Positions 43,740 to 53,499 are shown, numbered from the stretch's first letter. The stretch: DNA of 64,000 nucleotides from Pseudomonas tensinigenes (GCF_014268445.2 NZ_CP077089.1:1419501-1483500), one strand, 5' to 3'. Notes: generated by a model not told the origin, from the letters alone. Program-made: numbers and translations.

Positions 43740-44297
43740 ATGACGACTGTATTTATTGCCGGCTCTATCAACATCAAGAACCTTGATCCGAAGGTTAAAG
43801 GGCGCATCAATAATATCGTCGCGTCAGATTTTGAGGTGGTGGTTGGGGATGCAGGGGGCGCCGATACCTCCATTCAGGAGTACCTGCTGAGTCTCGAACG
43901 ATCCAGAACCACGGTGTTCTGCAGCGGTTCGGCACCGAGGAACAACCTAGGGCACTGGCCCGCCAGAACAGTCGACTCCAAGCATTCCAAAGGGTCGAGA
44001 GCCTTCTTCACCGAGAAAGACGTCGTCATGGCCGAAGCGGCTGACTACGGTTTGATGATCTGGGACGCAAAGAGCACCGGCACGCTCAGCAACGTCATTG
44101 AATTGTTGTCGAGAAAGAAGAAGTCGCTTGTTTTCGTCAACAAGGAAAAGGAATTCAAAGTAGTCGGAGACGTCAGTCAGCTCGAAGAATTGGTTGCATT
44201 CATGTCCGATTACGCCAAGCAAAAAGCCAATGAAAAAATCAAACTGTTCGATCGTATTTCCTTGCTGAAACACGATCAGGCAGAGCTTTCCTTTTGA
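43740..44297 (+). CDS. SLOG/LOG-like nucleotide-sensor-type protein
   Basis: A 185-aa single-domain protein. TTVFIAGSINIKNLDPKVKG starts a Rossmann-like fold. VVVGDAGGADTSIQEYLL carries the GGA(D)xS loop and GSRAFFTEKDVVMAEAADYG with LMIWDAKSTGTLSNVIELL the second phosphate-binding loop, as in SMF/DprA-LOG (SLOG) proteins. SLOG domains bind nucleotide-derived signals and occur often in bacterial conflict systems. No effector domain is fused. ATG 43740 has GGAAG 8 nt upstream. It lies just outside the rloAB repeat bracket but inside the A/T-rich island. The exact activity is unknown. Confidence 0.72.
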   Translation: MTTVFIAGSINIKNLDPKVKGRINNIVASDFEVVVGDAGGADTSIQEYLLSLERSRTTVFCSGSAPRNNLGHWPARTVDSKHSKGSRAFFTEKDVVMAEAADYGLMIWDAKSTGTLSNVIELLSRKKKSLVFVNKEKEFKVVGDVSQLEELVAFMSDYAKQKANEKIKLFDRISLLKHDQAELSF

Positions 44298-44355
44298 TGG
44301 TTTTTCTCGGTTTTCCTGAACCCCGGCACCTTGTCGGTGCCAGGATCGCAGGCTC

Positions 44356-45840
44356 TTAGCGACTCACCTTCCAAGCATCCCCAGCCGGGGCCTTGCCATG
44401 GTCATACGGCTTGCCAATCCACATATAAACCAGCCCCAACCCAATCACGATCGCCGTGCTCAACACCATCGCATAGTTCACGTACCACGCCGCATCCGGC
44501 GTACGTGGCCAGGCCATGTTGATGATTGCGCCAACGCCATACACCAGCGCGCCGATGTTCACCGGCCAGCCCCATGCGCCAAGGGTGAATTTGCCGCTGG
44601 GTTTCCAGCCTTTCATCCGCGCATACAACGCGGCCAGGACGATCATCTGGAACGCGAGGTAGATGCCGATCGCGGCGAAGCTGACGATGGTGGCCACGGC
44701 GTCTTGCAGGAAGAAGCCGAGGGCGATGATCAGGGCCGGTAGGACGCCGGACACGAACAGTGCGGCAACCGGTACTTGGGTGGTAGGAGAAATCTTTTTC
44801 AGCAGTCGGCTGCCGATGACCATTTCGTCTCGAGCGTAGGAGTACAGCAGACGACTCGCCGCGGCTTGTAGGCTGATGACGCAGGAGATGAAGGAAATCA
44901 TTACCACGCCCATCACCACTTTCGAACCGACCGGGCCGAAGGCGTTGTTGAGGATGGTGGTGACCGGGTCTTTGTCGGTGCCGTTGATCACCGCTTGCAT
45001 GTCCGGCACGGCGAGGATCAGCGCCAGGCAGGCGAACATCGCCGCGATGCCGCCGATGTAGATGGTCATGCGCATGGCCACCGGGATTTTTGCGCTCGGG
45101 TTCGGGGTTTCTTCAGCGACGTCGCCGCAGGCCTCGAAGCCGTAGTAGAGGAACATCCCCGCCAGCGAGGCAGTGAGAAACGCCGGCAGGTACGAGCCGT
45201 CGACGCTGATGTCGAAGGTGTTAAACAGCACGCTTAGCGGTTGGTGACGCTCGAACACCAACAGGTAAACACCGACGATCACCGCGCCGACCAGTTCGCA
45301 GAGAAAGCCGAACATGGCGATGCGCGCCAGCACTTTGGTGCCGCTGAGGTTGACCAGTGTGGCGAACAGGGTCAGCACCAGGGCGATGACGATGTTGGTG
45401 TTGTTGCTCGGTTCAAAACCGAGCATCGCGGCCAGGTACGGGCCAGCGCCGACGGCAACTGCAGCAATGGTGACGCAGAGGGCGATGGAGTAGATCCAGC
45501 CGACCATCCATGCCCATTTTTTACCGACCAAGCGGCGTGCCCAAGGGTAAACGCCGCCGGAAATCGGGAACTGCGAAACCACTTCGCCGAAGATCAGGCA
45601 AACCAGCAACTGGCCGCAACCGACCAGCAAATAAGCCCAGAACATCGGTGGCCCGCCGGCGGCGAGGCACAGGCCGAAGAGGGTATAAACCCCTACGACC
45701 GGTGACAGATAAGTGAAGCCTAGAGCGAAGTTTTCCCACAGGCTCATGCTGCGGTTGAAGTTCGAGGTGTAGCCCAGTTTGCGCAGTTGTTCGGCATCGC
45801 TGTCGGCAACGGCTGCGGCGAGATCGGGTGAGGCACTCAT
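44356..45840 (-). CDS. APC-family amino acid/polyamine permease
   Basis: A 494-aa inner-membrane transporter with twelve helices. N-terminal SLWENFALGFTYLSPVVGVY is typical of the amino acid-choline (ACT) branch, followed by GGVYPWARRLVGKKWAWMVG, FYYGFEACGDVAEETPNPSA-like FLYYGFEACGDVAEETPNPS and AAASRLLYSYARDEMVIGS. Substrates of the branch include GABA, choline and polyamines; none can be fixed from sequence. Its position downstream of a polyamine-type ABC importer and aldehyde dehydrogenase supports a putrescine/GABA role. A REP pair separates it from the dehydrogenase gene. Confidence 0.88.
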   Translation of the reverse strand: MSASPDLAAAVADSDAEQLRKLGYTSNFNRSMSLWENFALGFTYLSPVVGVYTLFGLCLAAGGPPMFWAYLLVGCGQLLVCLIFGEVVSQFPISGGVYPWARRLVGKKWAWMVGWIYSIALCVTIAAVAVGAGPYLAAMLGFEPSNNTNIVIALVLTLFATLVNLSGTKVLARIAMFGFLCELVGAVIVGVYLLVFERHQPLSVLFNTFDISVDGSYLPAFLTASLAGMFLYYGFEACGDVAEETPNPSAKIPVAMRMTIYIGGIAAMFACLALILAVPDMQAVINGTDKDPVTTILNNAFGPVGSKVVMGVVMISFISCVISLQAAASRLLYSYARDEMVIGSRLLKKISPTTQVPVAALFVSGVLPALIIALGFFLQDAVATIVSFAAIGIYLAFQMIVLAALYARMKGWKPSGKFTLGAWGWPVNIGALVYGVGAIINMAWPRTPDAAWYVNYAMVLSTAIVIGLGLVYMWIGKPYDHGKAPAGDAWKVSR

Positions 45841-45983
45841 GTGTGATTGCTCCGTGAAATCGGCAGATTTCGGATGGCCGAGGCCGTGGCGGGGCTTTGT
45901 GGGCGCCGCCCGGTTCGGTAGTTATTGTTTTGGGATCCTGGTGGTGCGTAATGCCGGTTTCCTTCCTGAAACCGAGGTGACGC

Positions 45984-46050
45984 CTTCGCGAGCAGGCTCG
46001 CTCCCACAATTGGAATGCAGTTCCCTGTGGGAGCGAGCCTGCTCGCGAAG
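45984..46050. repeat. Inverted pair of the GCGAGCAGGCTCGCTCCCAC repeat
   Basis: Two facing copies just after the stop of the aldehyde dehydrogenase gene; same family as at 14509. Confidence 0.93.
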
Positions 46051-46059
46051 CTTTTGACC

Positions 46060-47484
46060 TTAGTGCTTGAACATCACATGCCGAACCGTGGTGTAGTCCT
46101 CCAGCCCATACATGGACATGTCCTTGCCGTAACCGGACAATTTCTGACCGCCATGGGGCATTTCGCTGACAAGCATGAAGTGCGTATTCACCCATGTGCA
46201 GCCGTACTGCAAACGCGCCGACATGCGATGCGCGCGTCCTACATCCGCTGTCCACACGGAGGACGCGAGGCCGTAGTCCGAATCGTTGGCCCATTCCAGT
46301 GCCTGCGCTTCATCAGTAAATTTGGTCACCGAAACCACCGGCCCAAACACTTCGCGACGAACGATTTCGTCGTCCTGCTGCGCATCGGCCAACACCGTCG
46401 GCTCGAAGAAGAAACCATTGCCATCAACAGCCTTGCCACCAGTGATCAAACGAATGTGCGACTGCGCCACGGCACGCTCGACAAACCCGGCCACACGGTC
46501 GCGATGTTGCGCAGTAATCAACGGCCCCAGTTCAGTCGACGGATCATCCTGCAAACCGTATTTGATGCTGCTGACTGCCGCGCCGAGCTTCTCGACGAAC
46601 TTGTCGTAGATGCCCTGTTGCGCATAAATCCGGCACGCCGCCGTGCAATCCTGCCCGGCGTTGTAAAAACCAAAGGTACGAATGCCTTCCACCGCCGCAT
46701 CGATATCGGCGTCATCGAAGATGATTACCGGCGCCTTGCCGCCCAGTTCCATGTGCATGCGTTTAACGCTGTCGGCAGTGCTGGAAATGATGTTGGCGCC
46801 TGTGGCGATGGAGCCGGTCAGCGAAACCATGCGCACTTTCGGATGGGTAACCAACGGACTGCCAACGGTAGGCCCACGACCAAATACCAGATTGAGTACA
46901 CCAGCCGGGAAGATTTCCGACGCCAGTTCGGCCAGACGCAACGCGGTCAGCGGGGTTTGTTCCGACGGCTTGAGCACCACGGTATTACCGGCCGCCAGCG
47001 CCGGGGCGATTTTCCAGGCGACCATCATCAGCGGGTAGTTCCACGGCGCGATGGAGGCAATCACGCCGACCGGGTCGCGACGGATCATCGAGGTATGGCC
47101 GGGCAGGTATTCGCCACCGGCCGAACCGCTCATGCAACGGCTGGCGCCGGCGAAGAAGCGGAACACGTCGGCGATCGCCGGGATCTCGTCGTTGAGCGCG
47201 GCGCTGTAGGGTTTGCCGCAGTTGGCGGATTCCAATTTGGCCAGTTCTTCGCCGTGGGCTTCGATGGCGTCGGCGAGTTTGAGCAGCAGTAGCGAGCGGT
47301 CTTTCGGCGCGGTTTGCGACCACTCGGCGAAGGCGTTGTCGGCGGCGCGCACGGCGGCGTCGACCTGGGCTTCGCTGGCTTCGTTGATTTCTACCAGGAC
47401 TTCGCCAAGTGAAGGGTTGAGCACCGGTTGCGCCGGGCCTTCGCCGTTGACCAGTTGGCCGTTGATCAAGAGTTTGGTTTGCAT
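46060..47484 (-). CDS. Gamma-aminobutyraldehyde dehydrogenase (PatD/YdcW-like)
   Basis: A 474-aa NAD-dependent aldehyde dehydrogenase, expected to oxidise 4-aminobutanal from putrescine to GABA. It shows [57 protein letters not shown], the catalytic Cys in [12 protein letters not shown] and [23 protein letters not shown] 47484 has GAGG about 9 nt upstream; the longer frame enters a repeat. It lies at the end of the YdcSTUV cluster, as ydcW does in E. coli, which supports the call. Confidence 0.9.
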   Translation of the reverse strand: MQTKLLINGQLVNGEGPAQPVLNPSLGEVLVEINEASEAQVDAAVRAADNAFAEWSQTAPKDRSLLLLKLADAIEAHGEELAKLESANCGKPYSAALNDEIPAIADVFRFFAGASRCMSGSAGGEYLPGHTSMIRRDPVGVIASIAPWNYPLMMVAWKIAPALAAGNTVVLKPSEQTPLTALRLAELASEIFPAGVLNLVFGRGPTVGSPLVTHPKVRMVSLTGSIATGANIISSTADSVKRMHMELGGKAPVIIFDDADIDAAVEGIRTFGFYNAGQDCTAACRIYAQQGIYDKFVEKLGAAVSSIKYGLQDDPSTELGPLITAQHRDRVAGFVERAVAQSHIRLITGGKAVDGNGFFFEPTVLADAQQDDEIVRREVFGPVVSVTKFTDEAQALEWANDSDYGLASSVWTADVGRAHRMSARLQYGCTWVNTHFMLVSEMPHGGQKLSGYGKDMSMYGLEDYTTVRHVMFKH

Positions 47485-47532
47485 GTCTGTTGTCCTCACT
47501 AACACTTTATTGTTCTGCCGAAACCGAACCCA

Positions 47533-47617
47533 TGTAGGAGCTGCCGAAGGCTGCGATCTTTTGATCTTGATCATCAAAGCAACATCAAAAGATCGCAGCC
47601 TTCGGCAGCTCCTACAC
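47533..47617. repeat. Inverted pair of the GTAGGAGCTGCC repeat
   Basis: ATGTAGGAGCTGCCGAAGGC and mirror, with a ~20-bp spacer, between the ABC permease gene and the dehydrogenase gene. Confidence 0.93.
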
Positions 47618-47643
47618 GGGATTCGGTTTCTTCAGTTATTCGG

Positions 47644-48453
47644 TTATTTGCCGCCGCTACCGGCCACGCTTTCGCCGCCGCGCGTCAGGTAATACGCGCC
47701 GAGAATCGGCAGCATCGTCACCATCATCACCAGCATGGCGACGACGTTGGTCACCGGCACATCCCGTGGCCGGCTCAGTTGATTGAGCAGCCACAACGGC
47801 AACGTGCGCTCATGCCCGGCGGTAAACGTGGTGACGATGATTTCGTCGAACGACAGCGCAAACGCCAACATGCCGCCGGCCAGCAACGCCGAGCCGAGAT
47901 TGGGCAGGATGATGTAGCGAAAGGTCTGCCAGCCATCGGCGCCGAGGTCCATTGAGGCCTCAATCAAACTGTGCGAAGTACGGCGCAGGCGGGCGATGAC
48001 GTTGTTGTAGACGATCACCACGCAGAAGGTCGCGTGGCCGACAATGATGGTGAACATCCCCGGCTCGATCCCCAGCGTCTTGAACGTCGCCAGCAGCGCG
48101 ATCCCGGTGATGATCCCCGGCAGCGCGATCGGCAAAATCAGCATCAGTGAAATGCCTTGTTTGCCGAAGAAATCCCGGCGGTACAAAGCGGCCGATGCGA
48201 GCGTGCCGAGCACCATCGCAATCAACGTGGCGATGGCGGCGATTTGCAGCGACAGCTTGATCGACTCCAGAACATCCGGTCGCGAAAACGCCACGCTGAA
48301 CCAGTGCAACGTGAAGCCCTTCGGTGGAAAGCTGAACGCGGCTTCCTCGGTGTTGAAGGCGTAAAGGAAGATGATCAGGATCGGGAAGTGCAGAAACACC
48401 AACCCGCCCCAAGCTGCGATCTTTAAGCCTAATGATGCTTTCTCAGAGTGCAT
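47644..48453 (-). CDS. ABC transporter permease (YdcV/PotI-like)
   Basis: A 269-aa inner-membrane permease with six hydrophobic helices. The binding-protein-dependent loop is seen in [20 protein letters not shown] with [20 protein letters not shown] (EAA motif) and [20 protein letters not shown]. These match the second permease of spermidine/putrescine importers. It overlaps the upstream permease gene by 11 nt (start ATG 48453, GGGGG 6 nt upstream), so the two are coupled. Confidence 0.93.
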   Translation of the reverse strand: MHSEKASLGLKIAAWGGLVFLHFPILIIFLYAFNTEEAAFSFPPKGFTLHWFSVAFSRPDVLESIKLSLQIAAIATLIAMVLGTLASAALYRRDFFGKQGISLMLILPIALPGIITGIALLATFKTLGIEPGMFTIIVGHATFCVVIVYNNVIARLRRTSHSLIEASMDLGADGWQTFRYIILPNLGSALLAGGMLAFALSFDEIIVTTFTAGHERTLPLWLLNQLSRPRDVPVTNVVAMLVMMVTMLPILGAYYLTRGGESVAGSGGK

Positions 48454-49378
48454 CGAAAGCCCCCAGTCGTTTGACGATGGACAGGTAAACCGCGATCAAC
48501 ACAATCGGCACCAACGTGAACGCCGCCGCCATCGGCATGTTGCCGATCGCACCTTGCTGCGCGTAGACCATGCTGCCGACGAAGTAGCCCGGCGGCCCGA
48601 CCAGTTGCGGCACGATGAAGTCGCCCAAGGTCAGCGAAAACGTGAAGATCGAACCGGCAGCAATCCCCGGAATCGACAGCGGCAAAATCACTTGCATAAA
48701 GGTCTGACGCGGCTTGGCACCAAGGTCAGCAGAGGCCTGCAACAGCGACGGCGGCAAACGTTCCAGCGACGCCTGAATCGGCAGGATCATGAACGGCAGC
48801 CAGATATAGACAAACACCATGAACCGCCCCAGATGCGAGGTCGACAAGGTGCTGCCGCCGACGCCGGGAATCCCCAGAATGAACTGCAACACCGGCTCCA
48901 GCCCCAAGTGCTGCACGAACCACTGCGCCACGCCGCCCTTGGCCAGCAGCAACGTCCACGCATAGGCCTTGACGATGTAACTGGCCCACATCGGCATCAT
49001 CACCGCGATGTAGAAAAACGCCTTGGTTTTGCCCGTGGTGTAGCGCGCCATGTAATAGGCGATCGGGAACGCGACGATGGCGCTGGCGATCGACACGACA
49101 ATGGCCATGCTCAGCGTGCGCAGGATGATGTCGAAGTTCGACGGTTGAAACAGCGCGGCGAAATTGGCCAGGGTCAGGTCAGGGGTGACCGCCATGGTGA
49201 AGTCGTCGAAGGTGTAGAAACCCTGCCACAACAGCACCAGCAGCGAGCCGAGGTAGATCGCGCCAAACCACAGCAGCGGCGGCACCAGCAGCATCGACAG
49301 ATACAGGTTCGGCTTGCGGTAGAGCAGGTTGGAAAACCGGCGCAACGGCGGCGATGCAGTCATCGCGAGCGTGCTCAT
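48443..49378 (-). CDS. ABC transporter permease (YdcU/PotH-like)
   Basis: A 311-aa permease. MYARYTTGK-like [20 protein letters not shown] and [20 protein letters not shown] precede the cytoplasmic EAA loop [20 protein letters not shown] with [20 protein letters not shown]. This is the first permease of a polyamine-type importer. It starts one base beyond the ATPase stop region (ATG 49378 next to the stop at 49380), in the ydc operon. Confidence 0.93.
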   Translation of the reverse strand: MSTLAMTASPPLRRFSNLLYRKPNLYLSMLLVPPLLWFGAIYLGSLLVLLWQGFYTFDDFTMAVTPDLTLANFAALFQPSNFDIILRTLSMAIVVSIASAIVAFPIAYYMARYTTGKTKAFFYIAVMMPMWASYIVKAYAWTLLLAKGGVAQWFVQHLGLEPVLQFILGIPGVGGSTLSTSHLGRFMVFVYIWLPFMILPIQASLERLPPSLLQASADLGAKPRQTFMQVILPLSIPGIAAGSIFTFSLTLGDFIVPQLVGPPGYFVGSMVYAQQGAIGNMPMAAAFTLVPIVLIAVYLSIVKRLGAFDAL

Positions 49379-49379
49379 G

Positions 49380-50417
49380 TCACACCCCGCTCGTCACGGT
49401 GTCGTGCAACGGAATCATCGCTTCCCGCGCCCAACGTGCGCTCAGGCGTTGGCCAGTCTGGTGTTGCGCGCTGCTGTCGATCCATTGATTGTTGGCGTGG
49501 CTGATGCTCAGAGTCTGACCGTTTTCCAGCTTCAATTCATAACGCGTGGCGCTGCCCTGATACTGGATGTCGTGGAGCAGGCCGCTGACTTCGATTTCGT
49601 GACTGGCCAGCGGGCCTTCGGCAAAACGCACGTGTTCCGGGCGGATCGAAAACGGCTGCGGATGGCCGCTGATTTGGCGTGCCAGATCGCCACGAATCAC
49701 GTTCGAGGTGCCGACGAATTCAGCGACAAATGTGGTGGTCGGCTTCATGTACAGATTGCGCGGTGTGTCGACCTGTTCGATGCGGCCCTTGTTGAACACG
49801 GCGACGCGATCGGACATCGACAGCGCTTCGGTTTGATCGTGGGTGACGAAGATGAAAGTGATGCCGAGTTGGCGTTGCAGCTTCTTCAGTTCGCTCTGCA
49901 TTTGCTCGCGAAGCTTCAAGTCGAGCGCACCCAAAGGCTCATCGAGCAACAGCACGCGCGGACGGTTGACCAAGGCGCGGGCGAGGGCCACACGTTGGCG
50001 CTGACCGCCGGACAACTGCACCGGTTTGCGTGCGCCGTAACCGCCGAGGGCGACCATGTCCAAGGCTTCTTCGGCACGTTTATGCCGTTCGGTTTTGCCG
50101 ACGCCTTTGACCTTCAAACCGTAGGCGACGTTGTCGAGGACGTTCATGTGCGGGAACAGCGCGTAATCCTGAAACACCGTGTTGACGTCACGTTGATACG
50201 GCGGCAACCCTGCCGCTTCGGCACCGTGGATACGGATCGAGCCGGCGCTCGGTTGTTCGAACCCGGCGATCAGGCGCAGGCAGGTGGTTTTGCCCGAGCC
50301 GGAAGGGCCGAGCATGGAAAAGAACTCGCCGTCCTCGATATCGATGGAGACCCGGTCAACGGCTTTTACTTCGCCGAACTGCCGGGAAACGTTGGTGAAC
50401 TGGACTGCAAGCGTCAT
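49380..50417 (-). CDS. ABC transporter ATP-binding protein (YdcT/PotA-like)
   Basis: A 345-aa ATPase. Walker A MLGPSGSGKTTCLRLIAGFE, Q-loop VFQDYALFPHMNVLDN, signature QLSGGQRQRVALARALV, Walker B RVLLLDEPLGALDLKLRE and switch FIFVTHDQTEALSMSDR. A C-terminal TOBE domain follows (FSIRPEHVRFAEG). It energises the YdcU/YdcV permeases. ATG 50417 is used because GGAG is 9 nt upstream; ATG 50432 is a second possibility. Confidence 0.95.
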   Translation of the reverse strand: MTLAVQFTNVSRQFGEVKAVDRVSIDIEDGEFFSMLGPSGSGKTTCLRLIAGFEQPSAGSIRIHGAEAAGLPPYQRDVNTVFQDYALFPHMNVLDNVAYGLKVKGVGKTERHKRAEEALDMVALGGYGARKPVQLSGGQRQRVALARALVNRPRVLLLDEPLGALDLKLREQMQSELKKLQRQLGITFIFVTHDQTEALSMSDRVAVFNKGRIEQVDTPRNLYMKPTTTFVAEFVGTSNVIRGDLARQISGHPQPFSIRPEHVRFAEGPLASHEIEVSGLLHDIQYQGSATRYELKLENGQTLSISHANNQWIDSSAQHQTGQRLSARWAREAMIPLHDTVTSGV

Positions 50418-50478
50418 GGTGCGGTGCTCCAAAAAGGCGAAGGCCGTCGCAGCGGCCCTGTCTGGACTTCTTTCGAAT

Positions 50479-50590
50479 GATCGTTCCCACGCTCTGCGTG
50501 GGAATGCATCACCGGACGCTCCGCGTCCATTTGCACGAGGTGACGCAGAGCGTCACAGGCTGCATTCCCACGCAGAGCGTGGGAACGATC
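50479..50590. repeat. Palindromic GATCGTTCCCACGCTCTGCG repeat pair
   Basis: GATCGTTCCCACGCTCTGCG...GGAATGCA at the left and its mirror TGCATTCCCACGCAGAGCGT at the right, with an inner ACGCTCCGCG/GACGCAGAGCGTC arm. It is a third Pseudomonas repeat family, inside the ydcS-ydcT gap. Confidence 0.92.
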
Positions 50591-50619
50591 GGCATCTAAA
50601 GGTGAATGCGATCTGCTTT

Positions 50620-50760
50620 TAGCTCCCTCTCCCTCCGGGAGAGGGCGGGGGGTGAGGGTGGCGGTTTCGGGCTTTACTCTGAGATCAAGGGCAAGGTCAA
50701 AAGCTACCCCCTCACCCCAGCCCTCTCCCCCAGGGGGGCGAGGGGGAAAGGGAGCTCGAC
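50620..50760. repeat. Inverted CTCCCTCTCCC/GGGAGAGGG repeat block in the ydcS-ydcT gap
   Basis: AGCTCCCTCTCCCTCCGGGAGAGGGC and CCCTCACCCCAGCCCTCTCC...GGAAAGGGAGCTC are facing copies of the family also seen at 470-903 and 12408-12743. Together with the neighbouring palindrome it fills the 359-bp gap; no gene is present. Confidence 0.85.
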
Positions 50761-50776
50761 CGAGTTGCTCTCGGGC

Positions 50777-51928
50777 TTAGCGTCCACCCATGATCGCGAT
50801 GTAGTCCTGCGTCCAGCGGCTATACGGCACAAACTTGCCGCCTTCAGCCTGCGGGGTTTTCCAGAAGGCGATCTTGTCGAACTGGTCGAAGCCGTTGGTC
50901 TTGCAGCCTTCAGCGCCGAGCAATTCGCTCTCCTTGCACGCCGCCGGCACCGCTGGCAATGAACCAAACCACGCCGCCACATCACTCTGTACTTTTGGCT
51001 TCAGCGACCAGTCCATCCACTTGTACGCGCAGTTCGGGTGCTTGGCCTCGGCGTGCAACATGGTGGTGTCGGCCCAACCCGTGGCGCCTTCTTTCGGAAT
51101 GGTCGAAGCAATCGGCTGCTTCTCGTTCATCAAACCATTGACCTGATACGGCCAGGCACTCGACGCCACCACGCCTTCGTTTTTGAAGTCGCTCATCTGC
51201 ACCGTGGTGTCGTGCCAGTAGCGGTGGATCAGCGGCTGCTGCGCGCGCAACAGATCAAGCACGGCTTTGTACTGATCTTCGGTGAGTTGGTACGGATCCT
51301 TGATGCCCAGTTCAGGCTTGGTCGATTTCAGATAGAGCGCCGCGTCGGCGATATAAATCGGGCCGTCGTAAGCCTGCACGCGGCCTTTGTTCGGCTTGCC
51401 GTCGGGCAGATCCTGCGCGGAAAACACCACGCTCCAACTGCTCGGCGCGGTCTTGAATACGTTGCTGTTGTACATCAACACATTCGGGCCCCACTGGTAT
51501 GGGGTGCCGTAAGTCTGGTTGTTGACCACGTACCACGGCGCGTCTTTCAGGCGCGGGTCGAGGGTGTTCCAGTTCGGGATCAACGCGGTGTTGATCGGTT
51601 GCACACGCTTGCCAACGATCAACCGCAGCGACGCATCGCCCGACGCGGTGACCAGGTCATAACCGCCCTTGGCCATCAGGCTGACCATTTCGTCGGAGGT
51701 TGCAGCGGTCTTCACATTGACCTTGCAGCCGGTTTCTTTTTCGAAACCGGTCACCCAGTCGTAGGCTTTATCGCTCTCGCCACGTTCGATGTAGCCCGGC
51801 CACGCAACGATATCCAGCTGACCTTCGCCAGCACCGACAGCCTTCAGTGGCTCTGCGGCTTGCAGGCTGGCGCTGGCCAGCAGGGCCGTGGTGATTGCAC
51901 TGAGCAGTGCGGTCTTGTGCACGAACAT
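50777..51928 (-). CDS. ydcS: Periplasmic polyamine-type binding protein YdcS
   Basis: A 383-aa solute-binding protein, very close to E. coli YdcS as remembered: LDIVAWPGYIERGESDKAYD, VNVKTAATSDEMVSLMAKGG, LVTASGDASLRLIVGKRVQP, INTALIPNWNTLDP and the terminal FVPYSRWTQDYIAIMGGR. The signal peptide is 1-24 (ALLASASLQA-AEP). It delivers substrate (putrescine or similar; E. coli YdcS has also been linked to polyhydroxybutyrate) to YdcTUV. ATG 51928 has AGAGGG 7 nt upstream. It is separated from ydcT by two repeat blocks. Confidence 0.95.
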   Translation of the reverse strand: MFVHKTALLSAITTALLASASLQAAEPLKAVGAGEGQLDIVAWPGYIERGESDKAYDWVTGFEKETGCKVNVKTAATSDEMVSLMAKGGYDLVTASGDASLRLIVGKRVQPINTALIPNWNTLDPRLKDAPWYVVNNQTYGTPYQWGPNVLMYNSNVFKTAPSSWSVVFSAQDLPDGKPNKGRVQAYDGPIYIADAALYLKSTKPELGIKDPYQLTEDQYKAVLDLLRAQQPLIHRYWHDTTVQMSDFKNEGVVASSAWPYQVNGLMNEKQPIASTIPKEGATGWADTTMLHAEAKHPNCAYKWMDWSLKPKVQSDVAAWFGSLPAVPAACKESELLGAEGCKTNGFDQFDKIAFWKTPQAEGGKFVPYSRWTQDYIAIMGGR

Positions 51929-52011
51929 GGTTGAACCCTCTTCTTTAAATTATGGTCGGGGCAGTTGTGAACGCGGTGAAGCATGCCGTTGACGGCTTGT
52001 TATTAGCGTAG

Positions 52012-53499
52012 TCAGAGATGCTGGCCGTGGCGGGCCATGATGTGCCGCACCACGCTGTAGTCCTGCAGCGAATCACTGGATAAGTCTTTGCCGTAACCGG
52101 AGCGCTTCAGCCCGCCGTGGGGCATTTCGCTGACCAGCATGAAATGGCTGTTGATCCAGGTGCAGCCGTACTGCAGGCGCGCCGCGACTTGCATCGCCTT
52201 GTCCAGATTCTGTGTCCAGACCGACGAGGCGAGGCCGTATTCGGAGTCGTTGGCCCAGTCGACGGCCTGCGCGAGTTCGTCGAAACGGGTCACGGTGACT
52301 ACCGGGCCGAACACTTCGCGCTGGACGATTTCGTCGCTCTGTTTGCAACCGGCGAGCAACGTCGGTTGATAGTAGAAACCGGCGCCGGAATGCACCGCCG
52401 CACCGGTCACCCGTTCAATGTGCGGCTGACCGAGGGCGCGCTCGACGAAACTGGCGACGCGGTCGCGCTGACGGGTGCTGATCAGCGGGCCAATCTCGTT
52501 ATCAGCGTCACGTTTGCCGGCGAAGCGCAGGCTGCTGACGGCGGCGCCGAGTTCGGCGACCAATTTGTCGTGAATCCCGGCCTGCGCGTAGATCCGGCAG
52601 GCGGCGGTGCAGTCCTGTCCGGCGTTGTAGTAACCGTAGGTGCGCACGCCATCGACCACGGCCTGGATGTCGGCGTCGTTGCAGACGATCACCGGGGCTT
52701 TGCCGCCGAGTTCAAGGTGCGTGCGTTTCAGGGTTTTCGCGGCGGCCTGGAGGATTTTCTGTCCGGTGACGATATCGCCGGTCAGCGAGACCATGCGCAC
52801 TTTGGCGTGGCCGACCAAATGGCTGCCGACGCCTTCGCCGCCACCACAGATGATGTTGATCACCCCGCGCGGCAGGATTTCAGCCAGCGCTGGCGCCAGT
52901 GCGAGGATCGACAGCGGTGTGTGTTCGGACGGTTTGAACACCAGCGTGTTGCCGGCGGCGAGGGCCGGGGCGATTTTCCACGCGGCCATCATGATCGGGT
53001 AATTCCACGGCGCAATCGAGGCGACCACGCCAATCGGATCGCGCCGCACCATGCTGGTGTAGCCCGGCAGGTATTCGCCGCTCAACTGACCAGTCTGGCA
53101 ACGCACCGCGCCGGCGAAGAAGCGGAATACATCGACGGTCGCGGTCAGATCGTCCTGACGCGCCAGGTGCAACGGCTTGCCGCAGTTCAGCGATTCGAGG
53201 CGGGCGAGGTGGTCGGCGTGTTTTTCGACGGCGTTGGCGATGTCGAGCAATAGGTTTGAACGTTGCTGCGGCGTGGTGCGCGACCATTCGGCGAAAGCGC
53301 GGTGGGCGGCGAGGATGGCGGCTTCGACTTGCTCGGTGCTGGCTTCGGCGATGTGCGTAAGGATTTCGCCGGTGGCCGGGTTGAGAATCGGCTCGACAAA
53401 ACCTTCCCCGGCGACCAGTTCGCCATCGATCAACAACGCGGTACACATCGGGGTTTGCGCGCCAGCCATCTTCCGCGATCTCTTTTCTTGTGTGGCCAT
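52012..53499 (-). CDS. Second PatD-like aldehyde dehydrogenase
   Basis: A 495-aa aldehyde dehydrogenase, plainly paralogous to the one at 46060: [58 protein letters not shown] and the catalytic [12 protein letters not shown] are shared almost word for word. A 20-residue N-terminal extension rich in Lys/Arg precedes the common start (ALLIDGELVAGEG). ATG 53499 is chosen because AGGGAG is 5 nt upstream. It probably oxidises another omega-amino aldehyde; the substrate is not readable. It lies between the LysR gene and ydcS on the same strand. Confidence 0.9.
   Translation of the reverse strand: MATQEKRSRKMAGAQTPMCTALLIDGELVAGEGFVEPILNPATGEILTHIAEASTEQVEAAILAAHRAFAEWSRTTPQQRSNLLLDIANAVEKHADHLARLESLNCGKPLHLARQDDLTATVDVFRFFAGAVRCQTGQLSGEYLPGYTSMVRRDPIGVVASIAPWNYPIMMAAWKIAPALAAGNTLVFKPSEHTPLSILALAPALAEILPRGVINIICGGGEGVGSHLVGHAKVRMVSLTGDIVTGQKILQAAAKTLKRTHLELGGKAPVIVCNDADIQAVVDGVRTYGYYNAGQDCTAACRIYAQAGIHDKLVAELGAAVSSLRFAGKRDADNEIGPLISTRQRDRVASFVERALGQPHIERVTGAAVHSGAGFYYQPTLLAGCKQSDEIVQREVFGPVVTVTRFDELAQAVDWANDSEYGLASSVWTQNLDKAMQVAARLQYGCTWINSHFMLVSEMPHGGLKRSGYGKDLSSDSLQDYSVVRHIMARHGQHL

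Noticed and set aside
40611..44297. Intact prophage or IS element around the island
   Set aside because: Only one BRO-N protein is phage-like; no integrase, terminase, structural gene or transposase is present.
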